Source: SZUA-547 sp963669265
Lineage (GTDB): Bacteria > Pseudomonadota > Alphaproteobacteria > Rhodobacterales > Rhodobacteraceae
Direction: 5' to 3'
NCBI GenBank assembly: GCA_963669265.1
Contig: OY769916.1
Coordinates: forward strand, 682,001-746,000
DNA length: 64,000 nucleotides
The position numbers and the translations under genes were made by a program. Below the pieces are notes generated by a model. The model searched no databases and was not told where the DNA came from. It saw only the letters and a list, made by a program, of their open reading frames with translations. Shown here in pieces: positions 35,269-43,643 of the stretch (positions are counted from its first letter, which is position 1; the number at the start of each line of letters is the position of its first letter).

Positions 35269-36279
35269 ATGATTGAAAACTGGGGAAGAACGGCCAAGGG
35301 CGAACCCGTCTCTCGGGTGACGATCAATCGCGATGGCCTGACAGCTCGCCTCATCAGCTTTGGCGCGACGCTACAGGATCTGCGCCTGACGGGCCGGGAT
35401 TATTCACTTGTCCTCGGCTATGGCGAATTGGAGTCCTATCTGAGCAATCCCTACTATTTTGGCTCCACAGTCGGGCGCTACGCCAACCGGATCGCGGGCG
35501 CCAGCGCGATGATCGATGGCGTACGCCACAACCTGGATCGCAATGCTCTCGGCAAACACCACATCCACGGTGGTCGGGACGGCGCGCCCTTTCGCAACTG
35601 GACGCTGGAGGATCACGGCGCGGATTTCGCGGTCTTCTCAGATCTGCTTCCCGACGGGCATATGGGATTTCCCGGCGCGCTGTCCGTCAGCGTCACCTAC
35701 CGTATTGAGGCGGGCCGGCGACTGACATTCGAGGTGAACGCCCGGACGGACGCGCCAACGCTCTGCAACTTCACCAGCCACAACTATTTCAACCTCGATG
35801 GCGAGGCCACGATCGGGGATCACGACCTACAGGTTCTCGCGGATCACTACATCCCGGTTGACGCCGAGGGCGTCCCATTGGCTGGCGCCGTCCCGGTCGC
35901 AGATAGTCCATTCGACTACCGCAAGACCCGTCCACTCAAGGAGAACGGGCGGATCGCGGATCTCGACCATAACTATTGCCTTGGCGAAGCGCGCGCGCCG
36001 TTGCGTAAGGTCGCGACGCTCTCGTCCAGGCGATCGGGCCTGCGCCTTGACCTCGCGACCACGGAGCCCGGCCTTCAGGTTTATGCGGGCGCCGGTATCG
36101 GCGCGGCGGCCACGTCTGGCCGGTCAAGCGTCTCTCACGCGGCGTTCTCCGGACTGGCGCTGGAGCCGCAAATCTGGCCCGACGCGCCGAACCGGAAGGG
36201 GTTTCCTAGCGCTATGCTGCGCCCGGGCGAACACTATCTGCACCGCACGCAGTTTTCGTTTGCCGAGATGGAGAATTAA
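35269..36279 (+). CDS. galM: Aldose 1-epimerase
   Basis: This 336-residue galactose mutarotase-fold protein has VGRYANRIAGA (substrate Arg), the catalytic-His region FTSHNYFNLDGE (about 166-177), DHNYCL and the late EPGLQVYAGAG (substrate contacts, near the general-base Glu). It interconverts alpha and beta anomers of hexoses. It is monocistronic, divergent from the DeoR gene, and its promoter shares the region with the palindrome at 35081. Confidence 0.93.
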   Translation: MIENWGRTAKGEPVSRVTINRDGLTARLISFGATLQDLRLTGRDYSLVLGYGELESYLSNPYYFGSTVGRYANRIAGASAMIDGVRHNLDRNALGKHHIHGGRDGAPFRNWTLEDHGADFAVFSDLLPDGHMGFPGALSVSVTYRIEAGRRLTFEVNARTDAPTLCNFTSHNYFNLDGEATIGDHDLQVLADHYIPVDAEGVPLAGAVPVADSPFDYRKTRPLKENGRIADLDHNYCLGEARAPLRKVATLSSRRSGLRLDLATTEPGLQVYAGAGIGAAATSGRSSVSHAAFSGLALEPQIWPDAPNRKGFPSAMLRPGEHYLHRTQFSFAEMEN

Positions 36280-36370
36280 CGTTCCGGTCTTCAGGCGCGT
36301 TAAAGGCGCCGCCATGTTCTACTCAGAAACCCAATGGTTAGAGAACCAACCACCAGAGACGACCTGACGA

Positions 36371-36838
36371 TCAGACGCGCATCACGCCTTCCTGGGATTG
36401 ACGGGCGCTGTCCGTCGCGCCGCCGTCGCCGGCGCCCATATCCAGCAGCACCCGGCTCCACGCGGCTTGCTGAGTGGCGAAATATTCCAGATCCGACGCC
36501 AATTGTTGAACTGTGAGCCCGTCCAATGGCGCCCTGCCCATCAGAACGGCGTTGTCCTCGGCGTCCAACCCCGCCACCGGTCCGCCCTTCTCCGCCATCA
36601 CATAGGTGAGTTTCAGAAGCATCTGGTGAACTTCGTCGGCGTTCGCCTCCGGCGCCGGTCCCAGATTCAGAACCAGCAACAGCGCCTGAAGTTCGTGGTT
36701 GTGAACAATCTGGATGCTGACATCTTCCGTGACGCCGACAACCCAACAGCTATCTTCTTCGTAGTAATCGATCATAGCCGGATCGAGAAGCGAGCCAAGC
36801 TCCATGATGAGGCTTTGAACCGCGGAGTCGTTATCCAT
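36371..36838 (-). CDS. CesT-like type III secretion chaperone
   Basis: This 155-residue acidic protein has the size and pattern of class I secretion chaperones: a short N-terminal helix, then LLDPAMIDYYEEDSCWVV (DPxxI...W pattern), a beta-rich middle and a C-terminal helix. It shares this pattern with the products at 38949, 40632 and 43081, and its last residues (MRV) resemble the IRV ends of two of them. It is the last gene of the minus-strand effector block, just after the 125-residue protein gene. Its client is unknown. Confidence 0.7.
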   Translation of the reverse strand: MDNDSAVQSLIMELGSLLDPAMIDYYEEDSCWVVGVTEDVSIQIVHNHELQALLLVLNLGPAPEANADEVHQMLLKLTYVMAEKGGPVAGLDAEDNAVLMGRAPLDGLTVQQLASDLEYFATQQAAWSRVLLDMGAGDGGATDSARQSQEGVMRV

Positions 36839-36910
36839 CGCGTTGCTCCAGGCTGACGGGTCCGAGTCAGTCGAGACTATCAGAATTTATCGATCGGGGT
36901 CCGACCGGTA

Positions 36911-37288
36911 CTAATCGAACGGGTTCTGACCGGTGCGCATGGTGATGAAGGCGCCATAAACATCTTCGCTGCGGAAATGCGCATCCTTGATGCCGATGGA
37001 GCTCGCGTACTCTCTCATCATGGCCTGCGCCTCGCTGCGCTTTGCGCCGCTGTTGACCATCGCCTGCACCAGCACTTTAGCGGTTTCATCGCGTTTCTTG
37101 CGCCAGCTTCCAAAAATCGAACCAAAAAATCCTTTGCCGGATTTGCTGACATAGAGCCGGACGGAGCCGTCATCGTTCATCGTCGCCTTCAGATAGCCGT
37201 CGCCTTCGCGCCGGAACGCGTTATCGGCGAAAGCTTCGATCGTTCGCATATTGAACTGGCCGGGGCGAAGTGTGATTTCCTGTGTCAT
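36911..37288 (-). CDS. Small T3SS-associated protein, shares N-terminal module with the 37476-38921 product
   Basis: I do not recognise a family in this 125-residue basic protein. Its first 50 residues (ITLRPGQFN..I, LKATMNDDGSVRLYVS) align with the start of the 481-residue protein encoded just upstream (VRLDGNVN..I, LKADKLDDGSIEIYAS). The shared part may be a secretion or chaperone-binding signal. The rest holds an aromatic stretch (GKGFFGSIFGSW) and a helical end. GGGAG precedes the ATG. It could be a small effector or a chaperone-binding decoy. Confidence 0.6.
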   Translation of the reverse strand: MTQEITLRPGQFNMRTIEAFADNAFRREGDGYLKATMNDDGSVRLYVSKSGKGFFGSIFGSWRKKRDETAKVLVQAMVNSGAKRSEAQAMMREYASSIGIKDAHFRSEDVYGAFITMRTGQNPFD

Positions 37289-37475
37289 CGCGTGGCGCTC
37301 CCTTTGTCAGAACTCCGCCGAGTGTGGGCGGCCGGGTTCTCTTTTTCGTATCCAGGGGCGGCTTGCATCTGCGGGACGGCCCTGATTGTGTCTCCTACTA
37401 CAGTTGGGGACGCCCGCCCGCATATTCCAGAGCGCCGTCCGTCCGCCAATCGTCCGATTGGTCTGGGCGGCGCAG

Positions 37476-38921
37476 TCACGGTTTGGACGGCGGATCAGGC
37501 GGCAGAGCGATGTAATCCTTCATGGCGTTGACAACCATGTCGCGCTTCTCGGACTCGCTGAGGGTCGCGGCCATGTCGCCGTAATCCGAGAACGCCTTTA
37601 GGATCGCCTTGCGCGCGCCCTTCAGCGACACGCCGGTTTCGTTATTGTCGAACGCGGCGTCGCTGCTGAACCCCTGCGCCGAGCCAAGTAAATCGTCATG
37701 GACGGGTTTGCCCAGCCGTTTGGTTTCAGCCTGATCCAGCGGCCCGCGCGCATCCTTCAGCGCCTTGCCCATCTCACCCCGTTTTTCCATCCGCTCAAGG
37801 AAGAGCTGGCCCTGCATTTCGTTGTTCGTGCGGCGATCTTTGAGGAACTCCGAAATTTCCTCCAAACCGTCCGTAACGTCATCCATTGTTTCGGGCAGAC
37901 CCGTTCCCGGATCCGGCAACTCGTCGGCAATCGCGTCTTCATTGTTGCTGGAAAAGACCGATTCAAGATGGTCCTCCATGGTCTTGTCGATGAACGCGAT
38001 CGTCTGAGTCACGGTCATCTTGCTAAAGTCGGCGTTCTCAATCGCAGAAACCACAACCTGCCGCGCAGCCTCTTGATCAAATCCCATCTCTTTTAGATCG
38101 TCCATTGGAATCCCGTCGGGAAAATCCTTACCGATCGCTCTGTTCACCAGCTCCTGAAGCGCGTCTCCCGACTTGTCGTTAAACTGGCTTATGAGGTTTT
38201 TCTGGACGTCGGAAAGCCCCGGCGGCGCCTTGGGCTTGAAACTGGCGGCGGGGTCGATTTTTTGCGCGTCCTGTTCGACCTGTTTTGGTTTGATTGGGGT
38301 CGGTCGCTCGATCTCCGTCTTCAGCCTCTGCTTGCGTTGCTCGATATGCTGATCGACCTGCTGCCCGATATCCTTGATTTGCTTGGTCGTCACGTCGGGA
38401 TTAGAGCGGCGCGATTCCAGTTTTGGATACGACGGAATATAATCATCGTCATTGCCGCTCTTGGTCTTTGCGACGCCGCCAACATCATCGCTAATGCTCG
38501 GATTACCCGCTGTGACGCCAGGTGTGGGCGTAGGGCTCTTTGGCGTCACCCCGTGGCCGCCATCCTTGTTCTGCATCTCATTCGCGATGAAACCATCCAT
38601 CCGGCCCATCAGGTCATCGTCTATCCCGCGTTTGGAATCCATCAACTCGACATTGAACATCGAGAGGACGCGATCGAGCATCTTCGGACCGAATACAGTC
38701 TCGATCAGGTCGAATAAGGCGCTTTTCGCCAGGGCTTGTTGTTTGACTGCGAGCGCAGGCGACAGGTCGCCGCCATCTTTGTTCTCGCCGCCTGGGCTGG
38801 CGTAGATTTCGATAGAGCCGTCGTCCAGTTTGTCAGCCTTCAGATTCTTCTGCCCACCGTCAAGCAGCGACGAGATCTGGCCGATGTTTACGTTGCCGTC
38901 CAAACGTACTGAATCGCCCAT
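37476..38921 (-). CDS. Candidate T3SS effector, 481 residues, no known domain
   Basis: This hydrophilic 481-residue protein has a short N-terminal module shared with the 36911-37288 product, then a low-complexity linker (about residues 120-245) rich in Pro, Lys and Asp, then a helical C-terminal half (about 245-470) ending in a proline-rich tail. There is no signal peptide and no membrane helix. AGGAGG precedes the ATG. It follows a CesT-like chaperone gene by about 30 nt, the usual order chaperone-effector. Function unknown; the effector role is inferred from context. Confidence 0.65.
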   Translation of the reverse strand: MGDSVRLDGNVNIGQISSLLDGGQKNLKADKLDDGSIEIYASPGGENKDGGDLSPALAVKQQALAKSALFDLIETVFGPKMLDRVLSMFNVELMDSKRGIDDDLMGRMDGFIANEMQNKDGGHGVTPKSPTPTPGVTAGNPSISDDVGGVAKTKSGNDDDYIPSYPKLESRRSNPDVTTKQIKDIGQQVDQHIEQRKQRLKTEIERPTPIKPKQVEQDAQKIDPAASFKPKAPPGLSDVQKNLISQFNDKSGDALQELVNRAIGKDFPDGIPMDDLKEMGFDQEAARQVVVSAIENADFSKMTVTQTIAFIDKTMEDHLESVFSSNNEDAIADELPDPGTGLPETMDDVTDGLEEISEFLKDRRTNNEMQGQLFLERMEKRGEMGKALKDARGPLDQAETKRLGKPVHDDLLGSAQGFSSDAAFDNNETGVSLKGARKAILKAFSDYGDMAATLSESEKRDMVVNAMKDYIALPPDPPSKP

Positions 38922-38948
38922 CGACTCCTCCTCTCAGTTACGCGCCTC

Positions 38949-39410
38949 TCACACCCGAATGCCGCCAAAGGGCGGAACGTCCGGAACAACAGACTCGATG
39001 TCCTCCGGCGGCGTGCGCAACACGTCCGCCCAGACTGCGCGTTGCTGAGCCAGATTGCCCAGCAGGTTGTTCAATTGCGTCCCGTCAAGCCCGGCCAAAG
39101 GCCGGCGATAAAGCAGCGCCGCATCCCCGTTGTCGTCCAGCGCGGCGTAAAGACCGCCGGTTTCCCGCCAGAGATAGCTGAACCGCAGCAGGATCTCGTG
39201 CGCGCGCTCCGCCGAGGCGTCGGGAACCGCCCCCAAAGGCGTTACGAACTCCAACGCGCCGCCGCCTTCGTCAAATGCCAGCAAAATCAGCGTCTCCGCA
39301 TCGATTGAGACCGTCCAGCTCTGATCGTCCGGCGCGTACGAGATCGCAGCGGGATCGAGCAGCGGACCGACCTCCTCAAGCAGTTTGGTGACTGCGGCGT
39401 TGTCATCCAT
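38949..39410 (-). CDS. CesT-like type III secretion chaperone
   Basis: This 153-residue acidic protein has the common chaperone pattern LLDPAAISYAPDDQSWTV near the N-terminus, a glycine/leucine beta middle and the C-terminal GGIRV. It lies directly upstream of the 481-residue candidate effector gene, so that protein is the probable client. Similarity to 36371 and 40632 is visible by eye across most of the length. Confidence 0.7.
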   Translation of the reverse strand: MDDNAAVTKLLEEVGPLLDPAAISYAPDDQSWTVSIDAETLILLAFDEGGGALEFVTPLGAVPDASAERAHEILLRFSYLWRETGGLYAALDDNGDAALLYRRPLAGLDGTQLNNLLGNLAQQRAVWADVLRTPPEDIESVVPDVPPFGGIRV

Positions 39411-39472
39411 CGCGCATTCTCATCCAATTCTTCTCAGCGGCGGCGCAGATCGCGGCTCTGCTTTCTAACGCA

Positions 39473-40573
39473 TCAATCGGCGTTGGGATCAAGTTCCGCC
39501 TTATAGCCGACCTGCCCGTCCGACAGAGTGATCGGGTTGTTCGGGTTGTTGCAGTCGATCTGGCCTTTGAGCTGCACCAGATATTCGCTCTTGTTCGGGT
39601 CGGTGCGATCAGGCCGGCCAAACGGGCGATTATCCGAATAGAATTCATTGACGTTCGCCATCGGCTTGTGGGTCGTCGCGACGAAATCGTAAACGCCCGG
39701 CTTTTCCTTCGACTGCTGAAACTCGAATTTCAGCCCCGCCAGCGCCTTGTTGTCGCTGCCGCCGTCGCCGAAGTTGTAAGGCATCGGCGCATCGCCCGGG
39801 CTCATCTGCGTCATGATCTGATGAGACTGGAAAAGGCCCTGGTTGAGCGTGGCGCTCAGCACCGGCCAGTGTTCCTCAGGCACGCCCGCATCTTTCATCC
39901 GCTGAATGCACTCGGTGCGCTTCTGCTCCTGTTCGATGGAGCCGTCATTGGCGTCCACGACGGGCTTGCCGTTATAAACAAACGTGCTGCCCATGAAGTC
40001 CCGCGCGAAGTCTTTATGAATGTATTGGTCCGAGATCGACTTGTCGATATTCCAGTTGTTATTGTCGCTTTTGTTGACCGAGCCGTTCTGGATATTCTTG
40101 TACCGGTCCATGTCCTTTTTGACACCGCCATTGGCGTCGCTTTGAACTTTGGTCTTAAAGGTGTCGGAGTATTGCTCCGCATGAAGATTACCATCCAGAT
40201 TGGCCGACGTGGTCCCGACGTAGAGACCTCTCGTCGACTCGTTGGTCTTCAGCATTTCATTCATCTTGTCGAGCTGGCCGAACGTCAGGCTCGAGCCCGC
40301 CTTGGGCGAGCCGGTGACGCGCGTAAAGATGGCCTTGGCGACATCCGCGCCAAACTGGTTCTCGATGGATTTGAAGACGACCGCCGCGCCCGCCTTTTGC
40401 TTGCGCCAGCGATTGACGAAATTCAGACCGCTCATCTTGGCGTGCTGATAGATCGACTTGCCGCCAAAGCGCACATGCTTGAGGGAATCGTCGCCCTTCG
40501 CGCGCGTCGCCTTCGCATCCTGATAGGTCTGGACGAAGCTTTTCGTGTAGTTCGCCGCGACTCCATTCGTCAT
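39473..40573 (-). CDS. Candidate T3SS effector with shared N-terminal module
   Basis: The start is the ATG at 40573 after a strong GGAGGAG; a frame continues upstream but without a ribosome site. The protein has 366 residues and no signal peptide or membrane helix. Residues about 30-110 (VRFGGKSIY, NFVNRWRKQKAGAAV, IFTRVTGSP, FGQLDKM) match the N-terminus of the 1128-residue protein at 43644. The remaining 250 residues are Asn/Asp-rich and of unknown function. It is preceded by a chaperone gene (40632) and followed by another (38949). Confidence 0.65.
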   Translation of the reverse strand: MTNGVAANYTKSFVQTYQDAKATRAKGDDSLKHVRFGGKSIYQHAKMSGLNFVNRWRKQKAGAAVVFKSIENQFGADVAKAIFTRVTGSPKAGSSLTFGQLDKMNEMLKTNESTRGLYVGTTSANLDGNLHAEQYSDTFKTKVQSDANGGVKKDMDRYKNIQNGSVNKSDNNNWNIDKSISDQYIHKDFARDFMGSTFVYNGKPVVDANDGSIEQEQKRTECIQRMKDAGVPEEHWPVLSATLNQGLFQSHQIMTQMSPGDAPMPYNFGDGGSDNKALAGLKFEFQQSKEKPGVYDFVATTHKPMANVNEFYSDNRPFGRPDRTDPNKSEYLVQLKGQIDCNNPNNPITLSDGQVGYKAELDPNAD

Positions 40574-40631
40574 AGCAAGCTCCTCCAAATCCATTGTCGC
40601 CTGCGATTGCTGGCGCATAGCTGACTAAGCA

Positions 40632-41108
40632 TCAGACCCGAATAATCGGCCCCGCTGATTGTTGGTCCCGGTCGCCTCGATCACCTTGATCGTCTTCGCC
40701 GGTCCACCCTTCGACCACCCGCCTCCAGTGCGATCGAAGATCGAGATAACTGGACACCAGGTTGCTGAATTTCTCCGGGCTGAGCTCGGAGACATGCAGA
40801 TCGATGGCCAGGGTGACCCAGCCGTCTTCGTCGCCATCAAGGGCCAGTCGGGCGCCGCCCGTCGTCCCGCCCTGATCGTTGTAGATCAGCATTGTCTGGA
40901 ACAGCGCCTCGCGGCCCTGAACCGGCGGCTCGGCCACTTCTCCGCTCAGGATATACTGGTCCTCGCGCTCGCTGGCTTGCAGGTAGCAGGGCGGACGGTC
41001 TTCAAACTGCAGCTCCCAGATCGGCGCGTCGTCGGAATAGGACAATCCCGCCGCGTCCACCAGTGGGCCGATCTCATTCATCAGGGTGTCGATCTGTTCT
41101 TTTTCCAA
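40632..41108 (-). CDS. CesT-like type III secretion chaperone
   Basis: This 158-residue acidic protein starts with TTG at 41108, supported by CGAGGAC upstream and by alignment of its first residues (MEKEQIDTLMNEIGPLVD) with the other chaperones of the block. It carries the LVDAAGLSY..W pattern and ends in PIIRV. It lies about 58 nt upstream of the 366-residue candidate effector gene, its probable client. Confidence 0.68.
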   Translation of the reverse strand: MEKEQIDTLMNEIGPLVDAAGLSYSDDAPIWELQFEDRPPCYLQASEREDQYILSGEVAEPPVQGREALFQTMLIYNDQGGTTGGARLALDGDEDGWVTLAIDLHVSELSPEKFSNLVSSYLDLRSHWRRVVEGWTGEDDQGDRGDRDQQSAGPIIRV

Positions 41109-41198
41109 AGTCCGGTGTCCTCGGTTTCGCGGCGATGGCTTCCAGCTTCACCAGCTGGAAAAGTCTGAAACTGTCGGTCGATATCGGCGGCGCTCAGA

Positions 41199-41465
41199 TT
41201 ACGATTCTTCGTCGCCAAACCCTTCGGGTGGTTCGATATTGGTCGACTGGTTCAGGACACTGACGATCGAGGACTTCACGCTCGAGTCCAGCATGTTGAA
41301 GATCGCGTTATAGGCTTCCTGCTCCGGCGTGAGGCTCTCTGCGTTCATCAGATCATCCATTTTCGCCGTGACATCGGCGTCTACCGACTCAGTGGGCGCG
41401 CCAGTGTCCACAGAGGTAGTCGCGCTCGTGCCGGATACGCCAGTCGTTGATGTGATGTCGGTCAT
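41199..41465 (-). CDS. Small T3SS-locus protein, possible needle/rod-like helix
   Basis: This 88-residue protein has a Thr/Ser-rich first third, a helical middle (VTAKMDDLMNAESLTPEQEAY) and a C-terminal segment FNMLDSSVKSSIVSVLNQS. The last part resembles the C-terminal helix of needle proteins (pattern L-[ED]-S-x-x-[VL]-K-x-I), and the length suits SctF. The similarity is short, and the other inner-rod/needle genes are not here, so this is only a possibility. It is the first gene of the effector operon, and the GTCTGA repeat lies about 107 nt upstream. AGGGAG precedes the ATG. Confidence 0.5.
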   Translation of the reverse strand: MTDITSTTGVSGTSATTSVDTGAPTESVDADVTAKMDDLMNAESLTPEQEAYNAIFNMLDSSVKSSIVSVLNQSTNIEPPEGFGDEES

Positions 41466-41571
41466 AATTAAGTCTCCCTAGAGATGCGTCGCGATCTGGC
41501 GCGCAACCAGTGTCCTGCGCCGCGTCTGAGATGTAAAGATAAGCCCCGCTTCGCCTCGCGCAATCCGCGTC

Positions 41572-41588
41572 TCAGACGAAACTCAGAC
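41572..41588 (-). promoter_or_regulatory. Tandem GTCTGA element upstream of the effector operon
   Basis: On the minus strand GTCTGAGTTTCGTCTGA shows two GTCTGA hexamers at an 11-bp period. The same arrangement (GTCTGAACTTCGTCTGA) is found at 54633-54649 upstream of the apparatus operon. A third, inverted hexamer sits at 41524-41529. One helical turn of spacing suits a protein binding one face of the DNA. The regulator is unknown. Confidence 0.5.
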
Positions 41589-41609
41589 CAAATGGCCCGT
41601 CAAAGCCAT

Positions 41610-42548
41610 CTATTCTTCCGCATCTTCTTCCGTTCGTTCGTTTCGCGGTCGCCCGGTATCGGGCTTTCGCAGCAGCCAGACATCCCCGGTCACCGGCTGA
41701 TCCTGCTGCTTTCTGAGGATCTCGTGACCGACATCGACGACCTCAAACCCCGCCCATTTAGCGGCGTCCTCAACATAGGGTTTTGGGTGGGCGTAACGGC
41801 CGGTCTTGGTGAGTCGCCAGTTGTTCGCCTCCCCGTCCTCCGCCGCCTCAACCGAAAAGGCCAGGTGCCCGCCATCGATCATTGAGCGCCTGACGGCGGC
41901 GAATAAGGGCTTCAACTCGCCGAAATAGACAAAGACGTCCGCAGCGAGGCAAAGGTCGAACTCGTTCTCATAGAGCGAAAGAAAATCCATCAGGTCGGAC
42001 TCGATCAGCTGATCGTAGCAGTTCCTCTCCGCCGCGCGATCCAGCATCTCGCCAGAGAGATCGACGCCGATCAGTTCTTCCGCAAATGGCGCGAACAAGG
42101 GGCCGCACATGCCAGTGCCGCAGCCGAGGTCGACAACGACAGGAACGCCAGCCTCATCTCGTGCGCCAACAATTCCACGCAATAGATTGGGAACATTATA
42201 GGAAAGCTCCCACAACATATGGTCGTCAAAGCTCTCGGCATATTCGTCAAACAAGGCGCGGACATAGCGCTTCGGCGCGCGGTTGGCACGCCAGCCCAAC
42301 TGCGCGCGGAGATAGTGAAGGTTGTTGCTGAGCGCCGGATAGAGCCTGCGGACAAGCACAATCGCGGCCACGCCCGCCATTGCGATATAAAGGATTGTCC
42401 GCGCATCCTCTGACAATTGCGGACGCAGAAACACGGATGTGATGCTCAGCGCGACCACTAGCACCGCGTCCCAATAGTCAACGACATTCGTCCAAAGGAT
42501 CGCCAACGGCCTTTTGAACAAGTTAATGCCGCGCGATCGATTTGCCAC
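41610..42548 (-). CDS. Membrane-anchored class I SAM methyltransferase
   Basis: The roughly 312-residue product has two hydrophobic segments near the N-terminus (about 20-70), then an SAM-dependent methyltransferase domain related to COG4976 (FDDHMLWELSYNVP, motif I VVDLGCGTGMCG, LIGVDLSGEMLDRA, LCLAADVFVYFG). The start is uncertain: GTG 42548 and a CTG overlapping the stop of the upstream gene both fit. It is coupled to a small membrane protein gene. Its target is unknown, and its relation to the secretion system is positional only. Confidence 0.75.
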   Translation of the reverse strand: MANRSRGINLFKRPLAILWTNVVDYWDAVLVVALSITSVFLRPQLSEDARTILYIAMAGVAAIVLVRRLYPALSNNLHYLRAQLGWRANRAPKRYVRALFDEYAESFDDHMLWELSYNVPNLLRGIVGARDEAGVPVVVDLGCGTGMCGPLFAPFAEELIGVDLSGEMLDRAAERNCYDQLIESDLMDFLSLYENEFDLCLAADVFVYFGELKPLFAAVRRSMIDGGHLAFSVEAAEDGEANNWRLTKTGRYAHPKPYVEDAAKWAGFEVVDVGHEILRKQQDQPVTGDVWLLRKPDTGRPRNERTEEDAEE

Positions 42549-42550
42549 GG

Positions 42551-42811
42551 TCAGGCGCGTCGCTCCGGATCGCAACAGGCGATCTCATACTCCTGAACCG
42601 TCATGCCGTGATGGCGCGCGATCATCTTCATTACATTCGGCCTGACTAAATAGATCATGACGGGCACAGCGACAGCCGTTGCAACCATTGTGCGGGACCA
42701 GACCGGCCAGGTCGGCGCCAGCATCATGTCGAGATAGACAATCGCCGTCACCAGCGGGAAAAGACAAAGCCACATGCAAATCAACATCACCAAATGTTCG
42801 CTGCGCGTCAT
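42551..42811 (-). CDS. Small two-helix membrane protein
   Basis: This 86-residue protein has two hydrophobic helices (about 8-30 and 38-58) and a short polar C-terminus. The ATG at 42811 follows GGAG at five bases. It ends within a few bases of the methyltransferase start, so the pair is probably one transcript. No known family is recognised. Confidence 0.6.
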   Translation of the reverse strand: MTRSEHLVMLICMWLCLFPLVTAIVYLDMMLAPTWPVWSRTMVATAVAVPVMIYLVRPNVMKMIARHHGMTVQEYEIACCDPERRA

Positions 42812-42929
42812 GATCGCTCCTTTCATTCTCCCACAAGAACGCCAAACCAACGCCAGAGGGTCAAGCGCAGATTTCGATGCATGGCCCTGGGCGCGTTAGG
42901 CGGCCGTCACCGCGACAGCGAGTGAAACT

Positions 42930-42946
42930 CTCAGAAAATCGTCCGA
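42930..42946 (+). promoter_or_regulatory. Degenerate GTCTGA-like tandem element
   Basis: CTCAGA and GTCCGA lie 11 bp apart on the plus strand, about 135 nt upstream of the chaperone gene at 43081. The layout is like the elements at 41572 and 54633, but the hexamers match poorly. Confidence 0.25.
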
Positions 42947-43080
42947 ATTGGCGGTCCAATCTCGCGTCAGCGCGCCCATATAATTGGGATGCGAATGGAC
43001 GCTATTCATACGGCGCGGGATTTTTCCTGTGATAGGATTGCATTCAAACTTGTGATGCATCTGCAAAGACAGGACTTTCC

Positions 43081-43569
43081 GTGATTGTAAGCTATGACGA
43101 CGTAAGCAAGATTTTGAGTGAGATTGGCGACCGCCTGGACGTCGAGGAGATTGCGGGATTCCCAGATGACAAAAGCTGGATGATCGCGATCAACGACGAG
43201 TCTGAAGAGAGCATGGCGCTGGACTATGAGGAACAGTCCGGCAAGCTGTTCATGACCATCGTTATAGGTCCGGCGCCAGAGGGCAAGAAGCTCGCGACCT
43301 ATGAGTTTCTGCTATCCTACAACCTCGGCTGGGCCGAGACGGACGGCGCGCGCGTCGGCGTGGATGTCGATACGGATGATATCGTTCTGATCCACGATGT
43401 GACGTTGCATGGCCTGACAGCCGATACGTTGGCGACGGTTGTGGAGAGCTTTGTGGCCGTGTCGCGCACGATGAAGTCGGTGATCGGTCAGGGGATCGGC
43501 GATGCGGAGGATGGCGACGACACGCCCCCGGCCGATCCGAGAGACATGATGGGGCACCTGATCGCCTGA
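43081..43569 (+). CDS. CesT-like type III secretion chaperone (GTG start)
   Basis: This 162-residue acidic protein starts at GTG 43081, with AGGAC six bases upstream. It has the chaperone pattern RLDVEEIAGFPDDKSWMI, a beta middle and a C-terminal helix, but lacks the IRV tail of the minus-strand chaperones. It lies 74 nt upstream of the 1128-residue candidate effector gene on the same strand, its probable client. Confidence 0.7.
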   Translation: MIVSYDDVSKILSEIGDRLDVEEIAGFPDDKSWMIAINDESEESMALDYEEQSGKLFMTIVIGPAPEGKKLATYEFLLSYNLGWAETDGARVGVDVDTDDIVLIHDVTLHGLTADTLATVVESFVAVSRTMKSVIGQGIGDAEDGDDTPPADPRDMMGHLIA

Positions 43570-43643
43570 GTTAGTTTGCCCGCACCGCAATCCAGGCGGA
43601 AAGTGGGACGCGCCCAACCGGCGCTGGACCAAGGAGATGAGCC

